Source of the DNA: a bacterium
GTDB taxonomy: Bacteria > Bacillota > Clostridia > Lachnospirales > Lachnospiraceae
Reading direction: 5' to 3'
NCBI GenBank assembly: GCA_030524675.1
Contig: JAUNGE010000029.1
Location: 1-42,304 of the forward strand
DNA: 42,304 bases
Positions 31,457 to 38,109 of this stretch are shown piece by piece (the stretch's first letter is position 1; each line of letters starts with the position of its first letter). A program made the position numbers and the translations under genes. The notes under the pieces were generated by a model, which was not told the DNA's origin, did not search any database, and saw nothing but the letters and a program-made list of their open reading frames with translations.

Positions 31457-33109
31457 TTACTCATCATCTTCATCAAAAGCAATATTATAATCTGTTGTAT
31501 AAGGAGTATCTGCTGATTGAGATTGATGGAATTCTTCTGCTAACATAGTTTTGTTGAATTCTGCAGTAGGGTCAATTTGAGAAACTAAAGATTCCAACTC
31601 ATCTAAAGTAGAATAGAAGAATTCTTTTCTTAAATTAACCTTATTCACTCGCTTGTTATTTAACATAGTGTGCAACTTATTCTCTAAGCCAACTGCATCA
31701 TCCGAAAAGATAAAACTATGTACATCAAATCGGAATGGAACGCTGGCGCTGCCAAGTTCATCTATACGTTCCTGTGGATTGAGGCGCCGAGTCATACCAA
31801 TTTTAAATACATTTTCTCCAAAAGAACCAAGATTACTGATAACATATACATTGCCCGCTTTACCGTTCTGGAGTTTTGAAATTTCATCTTTTTTAATAGT
31901 AACATCGGAAAGCTGGCCCTGAAGTTCAAGAATCCTTCGTTTGAGTGCTTCTATTTGTTTTGCGTCTGTTGCCGAAGATAAAGCTTCTGTTGTTTTGGCA
32001 ATTTCAGTATGATATTTCTGTTCTTCTTGTTCAACTTTTTTGCGCTGCTGTTCAAGCTGTTTACGTTCTTCAGCTTCTTCACGCATTTGTTGTCTGAGAG
32101 CCATCTGTTCCTGTCTTGATTGTTCTTTTTTCACATAGTAATTGTATTCGATTTTGACAGCGTTAATAAACAAATATTCAATTTCACCAATAAATTTTGT
32201 AAGTGTTCCAGCAATGCTTTGATTTCCTTCACCGGCGAGTTTTAAATATTTGGCGGTCATATTTTTAACTTTCTCTACAGAGGTGTCCAATTTTTCATAT
32301 TTTAAATCATATAAAATGTTTTGCAGTTCAGCCCGCAGAGCAATCACCATAAGCTGGTAGATTGTTTTATTGGCTTTGGTAGTATATCTGGAAGAATATT
32401 GTTCTAAAACAGTATTAATCTGTCGTTCATTCTCTTTATATACTTTCCGTAAATCTTTTATATCCATACAGTGCAATTTTAATGTTACTGATGGTGCTAT
32501 AAGTTCATAATCATTAAAATCAGCAGAGCTAAGTTTACAATCCGAATATTGTAATGGTAAATTGGTAAAATTATCAATCGTATAGCATACACTCTGATAC
32601 AATTCTTTTGAACGGCGGAGCTTTTTTTCTTGCGTAAGAGTTTGACGAAAGAGTTTATCATATTTTTCTTGAAGCAAAGTGATTTCATTTTTTAACTTGG
32701 AAATAGTTTCATTATTTTGCTGATTCTCAGAATCAAATGCTGCTCTCATATTGCTGTAACTTGCATGCAAATAATCTAATTTTTGCTTTGCTTCAAAATA
32801 GTTAGTGGCACCGAGAGACGTTAATTGGCCTTGCAAATCATCCACTTTTTTTGTTAAAGTTGTTTTTTCCTGTGTGATAAAAGATAATTCTGTCTGAAGA
32901 TTTGAAGCATTTTTACTACGTTTTATATCTTTAATAATACGTATAGTGAGAAGTATAACGCCAGCTATACCTGGTAAGACAAGAAACCAAAGAGCAAATA
33001 AAATACAAATAAACCATGTTTGCAGGAACCATTTTTCTTTTGCAGTTACAATCTGGTATTTTTTTAGAATATCTTGTGACGCAAAATCTGATTGAGAACT
33101 TTGTGGCAT
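31457..33109 (-). CDS. Membrane-anchored DUF4041 + GIY-YIG nuclease, SNIPE-like anti-phage protein
   Basis: 550 aa. One strong hydrophobic segment (about 27-58) anchors the N-terminus; a coiled coil follows (65-170), then the DUF4041 region (about 170-330), a second coiled coil (330-410) and a GIY-YIG nuclease of the Mug113/T5orf172 type (420-510). Active-site residues visible: VYVISN (421-426, GIY strand), FKIGMTRR (435-442, YIG strand), Arg448, Glu476 and His480. This order, membrane segment-DUF4041-GIY-YIG, is that of SNIPE, a membrane-bound nuclease reported to cut phage DNA during entry. In a prophage it would give superinfection exclusion; that is inference. Similar proteins without proven function are known in phages. 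Ribosome binding site GGGAGG before ATG 33109. Confidence 0.85.
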   Translation of the reverse strand: MPQSSQSDFASQDILKKYQIVTAKEKWFLQTWFICILFALWFLVLPGIAGVILLTIRIIKDIKRSKNASNLQTELSFITQEKTTLTKKVDDLQGQLTSLGATNYFEAKQKLDYLHASYSNMRAAFDSENQQNNETISKLKNEITLLQEKYDKLFRQTLTQEKKLRRSKELYQSVCYTIDNFTNLPLQYSDCKLSSADFNDYELIAPSVTLKLHCMDIKDLRKVYKENERQINTVLEQYSSRYTTKANKTIYQLMVIALRAELQNILYDLKYEKLDTSVEKVKNMTAKYLKLAGEGNQSIAGTLTKFIGEIEYLFINAVKIEYNYYVKKEQSRQEQMALRQQMREEAEERKQLEQQRKKVEQEEQKYHTEIAKTTEALSSATDAKQIEALKRRILELQGQLSDVTIKKDEISKLQNGKAGNVYVISNLGSFGENVFKIGMTRRLNPQERIDELGSASVPFRFDVHSFIFSDDAVGLENKLHTMLNNKRVNKVNLRKEFFYSTLDELESLVSQIDPTAEFNKTMLAEEFHQSQSADTPYTTDYNIAFDEDDE

Positions 33110-33152
33110 AAAGAAACCTCCCCTTTTTCTTTTGCTTGATTAAAAAATATAA

Positions 33153-33584
33153 CTATTTTAATCGTAATTCCAGTAATTCCTTTGGATAACCTGTGCAGCT
33201 GCAAAACTGCTCTTGTGTGTATCCATTATAATTTTGCAGCATTTCATCAGATATCAGAAGGTGGGCTGCAAATATATTTGCACGTCTTTCAAATTTAGAA
33301 ATAGAAAGCAATGTTTTGTTACGAATAAAGTAACAATTTTGCTTGCTGTCTAAAATGGCATGTCCGAGTTCGTGAGCCATCACAAGTGTAAGCTCATCAT
33401 CATCTAATTTATTGCTCAAAAATATATAACGATGATTTTTTAGGAATATGTAACACCCCTCGTTTTTACAATTCCCGATTTGATATAAAATCCCTAATTT
33501 ATCAGCAATTTCAAACGGATTTGATGTGCCGAAAATTTTTGTGTAATATGCTACAAGACGTTTGATTCGTTTGATTTCTCCCAC
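33153..33584 (-). CDS. ImmA/IrrE-type zinc metalloprotease
   Basis: 143 aa from GTG 33584. HELGH (71-75) is the zinc site, with a downstream RRANIFAAHLLI segment carrying the third ligand region. In ICEBs1 the equivalent ImmA cleaves the repressor ImmR after DNA damage or a cell-cell signal; the gene here directly follows a XRE repressor (10 bp gap), so the same pairing is likely. GTG 33584 lies 6 bases after AGGTGG; the TTG 33590 abuts that site and cannot be used. Confidence 0.88.
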   Translation of the reverse strand: MGEIKRIKRLVAYYTKIFGTSNPFEIADKLGILYQIGNCKNEGCYIFLKNHRYIFLSNKLDDDELTLVMAHELGHAILDSKQNCYFIRNKTLLSISKFERRANIFAAHLLISDEMLQNYNGYTQEQFCSCTGYPKELLELRLK

Positions 33585-33594
33585 AAACAACCAC

Positions 33595-34005
33595 CTACTT
33601 TTTATATTTCTTGGGAGTATACTTTTCCTTATTAATTAATTTAAGTCGTCTGAGAGCAATTTCCAGTTCATCGCGGAACAATTCAGCAGCTTCTGGATCT
33701 AATTCTTCTCCATCGTAACTGGCAGGGCCTGCTTCACCAGAAGAGAGTTTTTCCATGATACGGTCTACATCTTTTGCAATGTCTTTTTCGTCCTTTTCGG
33801 TTAATCCATCTTCGTCTGTTCCATTCAATAGATAATCCATACTTACACCAAAGTATTTGGCAACCGCATTTAGCTTATCTGCATTTGGGGTGGATTTGTC
33901 CCATTTTACGATTGTACTATTTCCAAAACCTAATTCTGACTCTAATGCAGGAAGGCTTATGCCACGTTCCTGTGCTAGTTTTTTAATACGTTCTTTTAGC
34001 GACAT
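33595..34005 (-). CDS. XRE family repressor (ImmR-like)
   Basis: 136 aa. HTH at about 4-60 (ISLPALESELGFGNSTIVKW, then PNADKLNAVAKYFGVSMDYLL), followed by an acidic linker and a helical C-terminal part that may be the ImmA-recognised region. It is the probable lysogeny repressor and should bind the GAGAA-type repeats at 34025-34240. Its HTH closely resembles that of the divergent protein at 34262, so both may read the same operators. Ribosome binding site AAAGGGG on the minus strand. Confidence 0.88.
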   Translation of the reverse strand: MSLKERIKKLAQERGISLPALESELGFGNSTIVKWDKSTPNADKLNAVAKYFGVSMDYLLNGTDEDGLTEKDEKDIAKDVDRIMEKLSSGEAGPASYDGEELDPEAAELFRDELEIALRRLKLINKEKYTPKKYKK

Positions 34006-34024
34006 AAAAATCCCCTTTCAATGA

Positions 34025-34240
34025 CGAGAAAAAAATCTCGATAAGTACTTGACAAAAAGAAAATATTCTCGTATTATAGAGGAAGTAAAGAGAAATAATT
34101 CTCGTAAACCTCATATGTATAGTTTTAAACGCCAATTTAAAAACTAATTTTTAAAAGAATATTGTCATGTTATCTGAGTCTATAATAGAATATTTTCTTC
34201 TCAGTGTCAATATGTATTGAAGAATATTTTCTCATATTTT
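34025..34240. promoter_or_regulatory. Divergent phage control region with repeated operators
   Basis: Related palindromes: CGAGA-N6-TCTCG at 34025-34040, AAAGA-N6-TCTCG at 34056-34071, AGAGA-N6-TCTCG at 34089-34104, and the inverted form AGAATATTTTCT at about 34187 and 34221. The first three flank or overlap the plus-strand promoter. They are the likely targets of the two XRE proteins. The rest of 34105-34260 is AT-rich leader without a gene. Confidence 0.72.
34049..34077 (+). promoter_or_regulatory. Early promoter of the plus-strand operon
   Basis: TTGACA (34049-34054), a 17-bp spacer and TATTAT (34072-34077). An operator copy fills the spacer. A minus-strand TATAAT overlaps the -10 region and may serve the repressor gene. 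Confidence 0.75.
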
Positions 34241-34261
34241 TAATGGGAAGGAGGTAAAGCG

Positions 34262-34474
34262 GTGTACGTCAGAATATCTGAATTATGTGCAAAGAAAGGA
34301 ATTACAATTACCCAGTTAGAAAGAGAATTAGGGTTTGGGAGAGCAACTATTCAAAAATGGAAAAACTCTTCTCCATCAGCAGATAAATTGAGTAAAGTAG
34401 CAGATTATTTTAAGGTCAGTACAGATTATCTTATTGGAAGAACAGAAACTAAGGAACTACTGGAGGGGAGGTGA
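34262..34474 (+). CDS. XRE family HTH protein (Cro-like)
   Basis: 70 aa, a bare HTH of the XRE type (ITITQLERELGFGRATIQKW, then PSADKLSKVADYFKVSTDYLI). It is the first plus-strand gene of the element and very similar to the repressor HTH, the classic Cro position. GTG 34262 follows GGAAGGAGG (34248-34256). Confidence 0.88.
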   Translation: MYVRISELCAKKGITITQLERELGFGRATIQKWKNSSPSADKLSKVADYFKVSTDYLIGRTETKELLEGR

Positions 34475-34480
34475 AAGAAA

Positions 34481-34666
34481 ATGTGGACAGTATTACTGGT
34501 TATGATGCTTTTTGTGGCTATAACGAAATGGATTATGTGGAGACTCTATTTCCTTGCAGTACTCCTGTACTATGCAGAGTGTGGGATTGAACTTCCAGAC
34601 ACAAAGAAAATACGGGAGTACAGCATGAAGGCAGCAAAGAAGTCCCTTGGAATCAAGGAAGATTAA
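34481..34666 (+). CDS. Small membrane protein, phage hypothetical
   Basis: 61 aa. One or two hydrophobic helices at about 2-32 (VLLVMMLFVAITKWIMW), then a soluble basic C-terminus. It starts 6 bp after the Cro-like stop, with GGGGAGGTGA as ribosome binding site. I recognise no family. Confidence 0.65.
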   Translation: MWTVLLVMMLFVAITKWIMWRLYFLAVLLYYAECGIELPDTKKIREYSMKAAKKSLGIKED

Positions 34667-34705
34667 AAGGAAAAATTTCACAGTGTAGGAAGGGATGAAA
34701 ATAAT

Positions 34706-34930
34706 TTGGAGATTAGAAAACTTGAGATTGATTTTGATGAGAAAATATTGAAAATCAATGGACAAGATTTCACAGAGAACCCTGTTCTTGTAACCCTTCC
34801 AGGACCAGAAAGATGGCCATTAGCTATGGTGGTTAATTCTGGATTGTTAGATAAAAACCTGGAAGGATGTATTGAATTGACGGTGAGTTTTACTGTCAAT
34901 GCCCCTGTGGAGGATGATAGTGATATTTAG
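34706..34930 (+). CDS. Phage hypothetical protein, 74 aa
   Basis: The product begins MEIRKLEIDFDEKILKING, acidic, beta-rich looking and soluble. TTG 34706 is the only reasonable start; AGGAAGGG (34687-34694) lies 11 bases before. It ends overlapping by four bases with a minus-strand ORF. No family recognised. Confidence 0.6.
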   Translation: MEIRKLEIDFDEKILKINGQDFTENPVLVTLPGPERWPLAMVVNSGLLDKNLEGCIELTVSFTVNAPVEDDSDI

Positions 34931-35136
34931 TAGTAAGCCAAGATAAATCGAGTGCCATTAATAACTTCATAATCAATTCGGGTTATTAAGTGACCACAAA
35001 TGGTAGACATACAAAGATTAGCAATGTCTTTTTGGGCATTGGAAGGGATTGCGATAATTAAATGAGGATCTAAACAATCTGTTTTGTCTACATAATAAGT
35101 ATTATATCCATTTACAGTAATTGGTTCAAGTTTCAT
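34927..35136 (-). CDS. Possible minus-strand gene, 69 aa, in the early region
   Basis: It starts MKLEPITVNGYNTYYVDK with AAGGAATTCT before the ATG on the minus strand, and its composition is protein-like (few low-complexity runs, three cysteines). It is convergent with the preceding gene, an odd orientation within a plus-strand early operon. No family recognised; it may be a small cargo gene. Confidence 0.45.
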   Translation of the reverse strand: MKLEPITVNGYNTYYVDKTDCLDPHLIIAIPSNAQKDIANLCMSTICGHLITRIDYEVINGTRFILAYY

Positions 35137-35421
35137 AACATAGAATTCCTTTCTTCTATACTCGGCGCTGCAACGCCTGTAAGTACAGTATAAAACAGAA
35201 AGAATAGGAAGACAAGAAAGAATGGAAAGGAAAGAAAATAATAAAAATGTGATGGATAAGCAGTAAAACGAAATTCGACATACTTTATGAAAAAAGTCGA
35301 AACCGGCTTCGGCCGGTTCACCAGAGATGACCTACTGGTGCCGATGATGACAGGTCAGAAAGGAGGAAAGAAGTACAACCTGTAAAGCATAAGCTGTAAC
35401 AGTTAGAGAGGAGGAGTGGTT
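35137..35421. other. Non-coding region with structured RNA candidate
   Basis: About 280 bases without a credible gene. The first 120 bases are purine-rich. From 35274 to 35357 there are several nested or interlocking stems (see the separate entry). The AGGAGG at 35361-35366 is not followed by a start codon; the next AGGAGG at 35409-35414 serves the HTH gene. Confidence 0.6.
35274..35357 (+). ncRNA. Candidate structured RNA with H-type pseudoknot
   Basis: Three elements in series: TTCGAC (35274-35279) with GTCGAA (35296-35301); a perfect tetraloop hairpin AACCGGC-TTCG-GCCGGTT (35301-35318); then CACCAG (35319-35324) with CTGGTG (35335-35340), whose loop holds TGACCT (35328-35333) that can pair with AGGTCA (35352-35357). 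The last two make an H-type pseudoknot with 6-bp stems and loops of 3, 1 and 11 nt. It ends four bases before an AGGAGG. Confidence 0.5.
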
Positions 35422-35883
35422 GTGAAGTATATTACTGAAAAACGAATCAAAGATATATTGTCAGAACACAACATGACAATCAAAGACTTGGCTGCCAAAA
35501 CTGGAATAAGAGAAGCGTGGATTGAGCAGTATGTTCGCAGTGAGATGCCAGTGGATTACAAGGAAGCAATTTTGATTGGCAAGGTTTTTGGTATGAACCC
35601 ACGATGGTTTTTTGGATGTGAACTTCCTGAAGATGAAATTTTCGTAAAGGAAAAGGCGAAAGAAGAACCCAAAGGAAAAAGAAAGCCGCCAAAGGAACTC
35701 ACTGTTATCCAGTGGTTTAATGTCATGACAGAAGATGGTTTGATGCGAAGAAAGCTAGAAAATTTGACGCCGGAGCAGCAGAAGAAAGCTGAAAGATGGA
35801 AAGCAGAGAAGATGATTGAAGCGTACTATAAGCCATTAGGTTATGAAGTGAAATTTTTGGATACTGTGGATGAAACCGCCTGA
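35422..35883 (+). CDS. HTH-domain phage protein, 153 aa
   Basis: The N-terminal half is an XRE-like HTH (MTIKDLAAKTGIREAWIEQY, then AILIGKVFGMNPRWFFG). The C-terminal half is basic (KGKRKPPKE) then helical. It is probably a DNA-binding regulator of the early operon. GTG 35422 lies 7 bases after AGGAGG (35409-35414); the two upstream valine codons are too close to it. Confidence 0.7.
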   Translation: MKYITEKRIKDILSEHNMTIKDLAAKTGIREAWIEQYVRSEMPVDYKEAILIGKVFGMNPRWFFGCELPEDEIFVKEKAKEEPKGKRKPPKELTVIQWFNVMTEDGLMRRKLENLTPEQQKKAERWKAEKMIEAYYKPLGYEVKFLDTVDETA

Positions 35884-35909
35884 TGGCGGTAAGAAAGGAG
35901 GACAAGCAG

Positions 35910-36137
35910 ATGCGAAAAGTTGATTATGAAATTCCGTACCGTCCAGTCAGCGAGACTAATGCGGATATGTTCTGGGCGGCGAAGAGACGGCAGCAGCAGG
36001 AGCAGGCACAGCGGATGCGTGAAAGAGAGTATCAGAAGGCACTGAGACAGGCGGAGATTGCTATCAAGGTGACTGGCGTGGCATGGGTGGCAGCGGTTGT
36101 GGCCCTGGCGGTTTCTATGGCGCGGATTGTGCTGTGA
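35910..36137 (+). CDS. Small phage protein with C-terminal membrane helix, 75 aa
   Basis: It starts MRKVDYEIPYRPVSETN, has a Gln/Arg-rich helical middle (AKRRQQQEQAQRMREREYQK) and a hydrophobic C-terminal helix (VAWVAAVVALAVSMARIVL). ATG 35910 is supported by AGGAGG at 35897-35902; ATG 35883 overlapping the previous stop is possible. No family recognised. Confidence 0.65.
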   Translation: MRKVDYEIPYRPVSETNADMFWAAKRRQQQEQAQRMREREYQKALRQAEIAIKVTGVAWVAAVVALAVSMARIVL

Positions 36138-36153
36138 TGGCAGAAATGGAAAA

Positions 36154-36182
36154 ATCCGCAGGTGTTGGAGCACCATGCGGAT
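36154..36182 (+). other. Hairpin in a short spacer
   Basis: ATCCGCAGGTG (36154-36164) pairs with CACC-A-TGCGGAT (36171-36182), 11 bp with one bulged A and a 6-nt loop TTGGAG. A second small hairpin GCCC/GGGC sits at 36208-36225. There is no T run after the first, so it is not a clear terminator. Confidence 0.5.
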
Positions 36183-36241
36183 TCAGAACTTAAAAAATTT
36201 TTGCATAGCCCTATTATAAATGGGCAGCGGAGGAAAATCAA

Positions 36242-36415
36242 GTGTATAAAGGAATTTTTTCAGAAGAAGGTAATGTAGTCGAGGATGAAGATGCTTACGA
36301 TTATGCCCTGGAACGCTGTCTTCATGGGACGGAAGCGGAGCAGCAGGAGTTTAAGGACATGCTGGTCGAGTGGTATTACTCTGGTGACTGGCTGAAAGAA
36401 GAGGAGGAAAACTAA
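36242..36415 (+). CDS. Small acidic phage protein, 57 aa
   Basis: GTG 36242 follows GGAGG (36229-36233) by 8 bases. The product starts MYKGIFSEEGNVVEDEDAYD, is strongly acidic (about one third Asp/Glu) and ends EEEEN. Its TAA is directly followed by the ATG of the next gene, so it is translationally coupled. No family recognised; acidic size and place would allow a DNA-mimic or adaptor role, which is speculation. Confidence 0.7.
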   Translation: MYKGIFSEEGNVVEDEDAYDYALERCLHGTEAEQQEFKDMLVEWYYSGDWLKEEEEN

Positions 36416-37138
36416 ATGGAAGAGAACATGATTATGACGCAGAACACAGATGCGGTGGCGCTGGTACAGCAGGAAGCAGGGATTTTGGATACATCCTTTG
36501 ATAACATCATGTATTTGGCAGAGAAGGCCGAGAAGATGATTGACGCTATGAATAAAATCATGAATGCCGCGGTGAAGATTACAAGCGAGCATGACTGGGT
36601 GTTAATCGGCGGCAAGCCGTACCTGCAGGAGAGCGGGGCAACAAAGGTGGCACGATTGTTTGGAATCAGCTGGCAGATTGAAGAGCCGAAAGTTATCTGT
36701 GATAGCGATGGCTATAAGACCTATGTTTTCAAGGGTCGGTTTTCGATGCGCGGACAATTCATAGAGGCAGAAGGAAGCCGGAGCATGAAGGATGAGTTTT
36801 TCGCCGGAAAAGACAGAAAAAAGAGCATTGATGATATTTCAGAGCGAAATGTCCGCCAGGCGGCTTATACGAATTGCATCAATAATGGAATTAAAAGAAT
36901 TATCCCCAACCTGAGAAACATCAACATTTCTGTTTTAGAAGAAGCTAGACTGGATACAGCAAAGATTTCCGGATACACATTCAAAAGTTCTAAATCGAAC
37001 ACAGAAAGTCAGGAAACAGGTCTGAAGTGTGAAAACTGCGGAGCAAATGTAAGTCAGAAGGTAGCATCATACAGTCAGAGTTACTTTGGTGGTCATATCT
37101 ACTGTATGGATTGCCAGAAAAAGGCAGGAGGAGCATAG
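36416..37138 (+). CDS. Phage early protein with C-terminal zinc ribbon, possible recombination protein
   Basis: 240 aa. The middle (about 60-175) has DWVLIGGKPYLQESGATK, GRFSMRGQFIEAEGSRS and AAYTNCINNGIKRIIPNLR, which look like a conserved phage core fold. The C-terminus has CENCG...CMDC, a zinc ribbon (about 205-236). The next gene overlaps by one base and is a Cas4-like nuclease; such pairs in phages are usually an annealing or DNA-binding protein with an exonuclease. The name single-strand annealing protein is therefore a guess from context, not from a motif. Confidence 0.55.
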   Translation: MEENMIMTQNTDAVALVQQEAGILDTSFDNIMYLAEKAEKMIDAMNKIMNAAVKITSEHDWVLIGGKPYLQESGATKVARLFGISWQIEEPKVICDSDGYKTYVFKGRFSMRGQFIEAEGSRSMKDEFFAGKDRKKSIDDISERNVRQAAYTNCINNGIKRIIPNLRNINISVLEEARLDTAKISGYTFKSSKSNTESQETGLKCENCGANVSQKVASYSQSYFGGHIYCMDCQKKAGGA

Positions 37139-38052
37139 TGACAGCAGAGGAAATCAACAAAAAACTGATGCAGGCGAAGCAGAATAAAATCAGAGTGTAT
37201 CCCTGCCGGAATCTTCGTGCATCCAATATTGGGCATCCATGCAGCCGGTATCTGTATCTGCTCATTCAGCATTGGGATGAGCAGGAACCACACGATGTAG
37301 GACTACAGAATATCTTTGACTTGGGAAATACTTTGGAGGAACATACCATCCGAAACTTGAAAGAAGCTGGATATGAGGTGATTACGCCTGTGCAGTATTC
37401 CTTTCAGATTCAGAATCCGTATATCACTGGAAGAGAGGATCTGCGAATCAGAGATGAGAATGGTGAGTTGATTCCGGTAGAAGTGAAAGGAATCAGTCCC
37501 TATGAGTTTACCAAGTTGAACAGCGTAGAAGATTTCTTTCGGTCAAAAAAGTATTACATCCGGCAGTATCCGGCACAGCTTCAGATGTATATGTATCACT
37601 TTTCTAAACTGTATGGCTTCTTCGCGCTCACAAACAAACTGACAGGTGAGACAAAGATGATACGAATGGACTTTGACTGGGATTTGGCGGACAAGCTTCT
37701 AAAGAAAGCAGAATTCATTTACAAATCATTAGAGCGGAAAGAACCACCAGAAGCAGTGGAAGATGCAGCAATGTGTGAAGGCTGTTCGCTTGCACATGTA
37801 TGTGGGCAGTGTAGGCGAGTAGAAACAGACCTGGACTTGGATGGAGAACTGAATGACTTGATAACCAAAAAATATTCTCTGAAGCATTATGTAGATGAGT
37901 ATAATCAGGCAGAGCATGAGATAAAAGTACGAGTTGGAGAACGTGAGAAAGTCCTGACAGGAGACTATCTGATTACCAGAAGACCTATACATAAAAAGGC
38001 ATACACAGTGCCTGAAGGTACGCAATACCGGATTCAGATTCAGAGATTGTAA
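37138..38052 (+). CDS. Cas4/RecB-like PD-(D/E)XK nuclease
   Basis: 304 aa. Active site: Asp101 in GREDLRI and Glu115-x-Lys117 in VEVKG. Cys35 (HPCSRYL) together with the C-terminal cysteine group CEGCSLAHVCGQC (around residues 218-230) gives the one-plus-three pattern of the Cas4-type [4Fe-4S] nucleases. A likely role is end resection for phage recombination. GTG 37138 overlaps the preceding stop as TAGTG and lies 6 bases after AGGAGG. Confidence 0.82.
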   Translation: MTAEEINKKLMQAKQNKIRVYPCRNLRASNIGHPCSRYLYLLIQHWDEQEPHDVGLQNIFDLGNTLEEHTIRNLKEAGYEVITPVQYSFQIQNPYITGREDLRIRDENGELIPVEVKGISPYEFTKLNSVEDFFRSKKYYIRQYPAQLQMYMYHFSKLYGFFALTNKLTGETKMIRMDFDWDLADKLLKKAEFIYKSLERKEPPEAVEDAAMCEGCSLAHVCGQCRRVETDLDLDGELNDLITKKYSLKHYVDEYNQAEHEIKVRVGEREKVLTGDYLITRRPIHKKAYTVPEGTQYRIQIQRL

Positions 38053-38109
38053 AAAGATAAGGCAGAATATGTGAGAATGTGTTCTGCCTTACAGAAAGGC
38101 AGGAGCCTG

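Noticed and set aside
35361-35415. Leader peptide after the AGGAGG at 35361
   Set aside because: There is no ATG, GTG or TTG at a usable distance after it.
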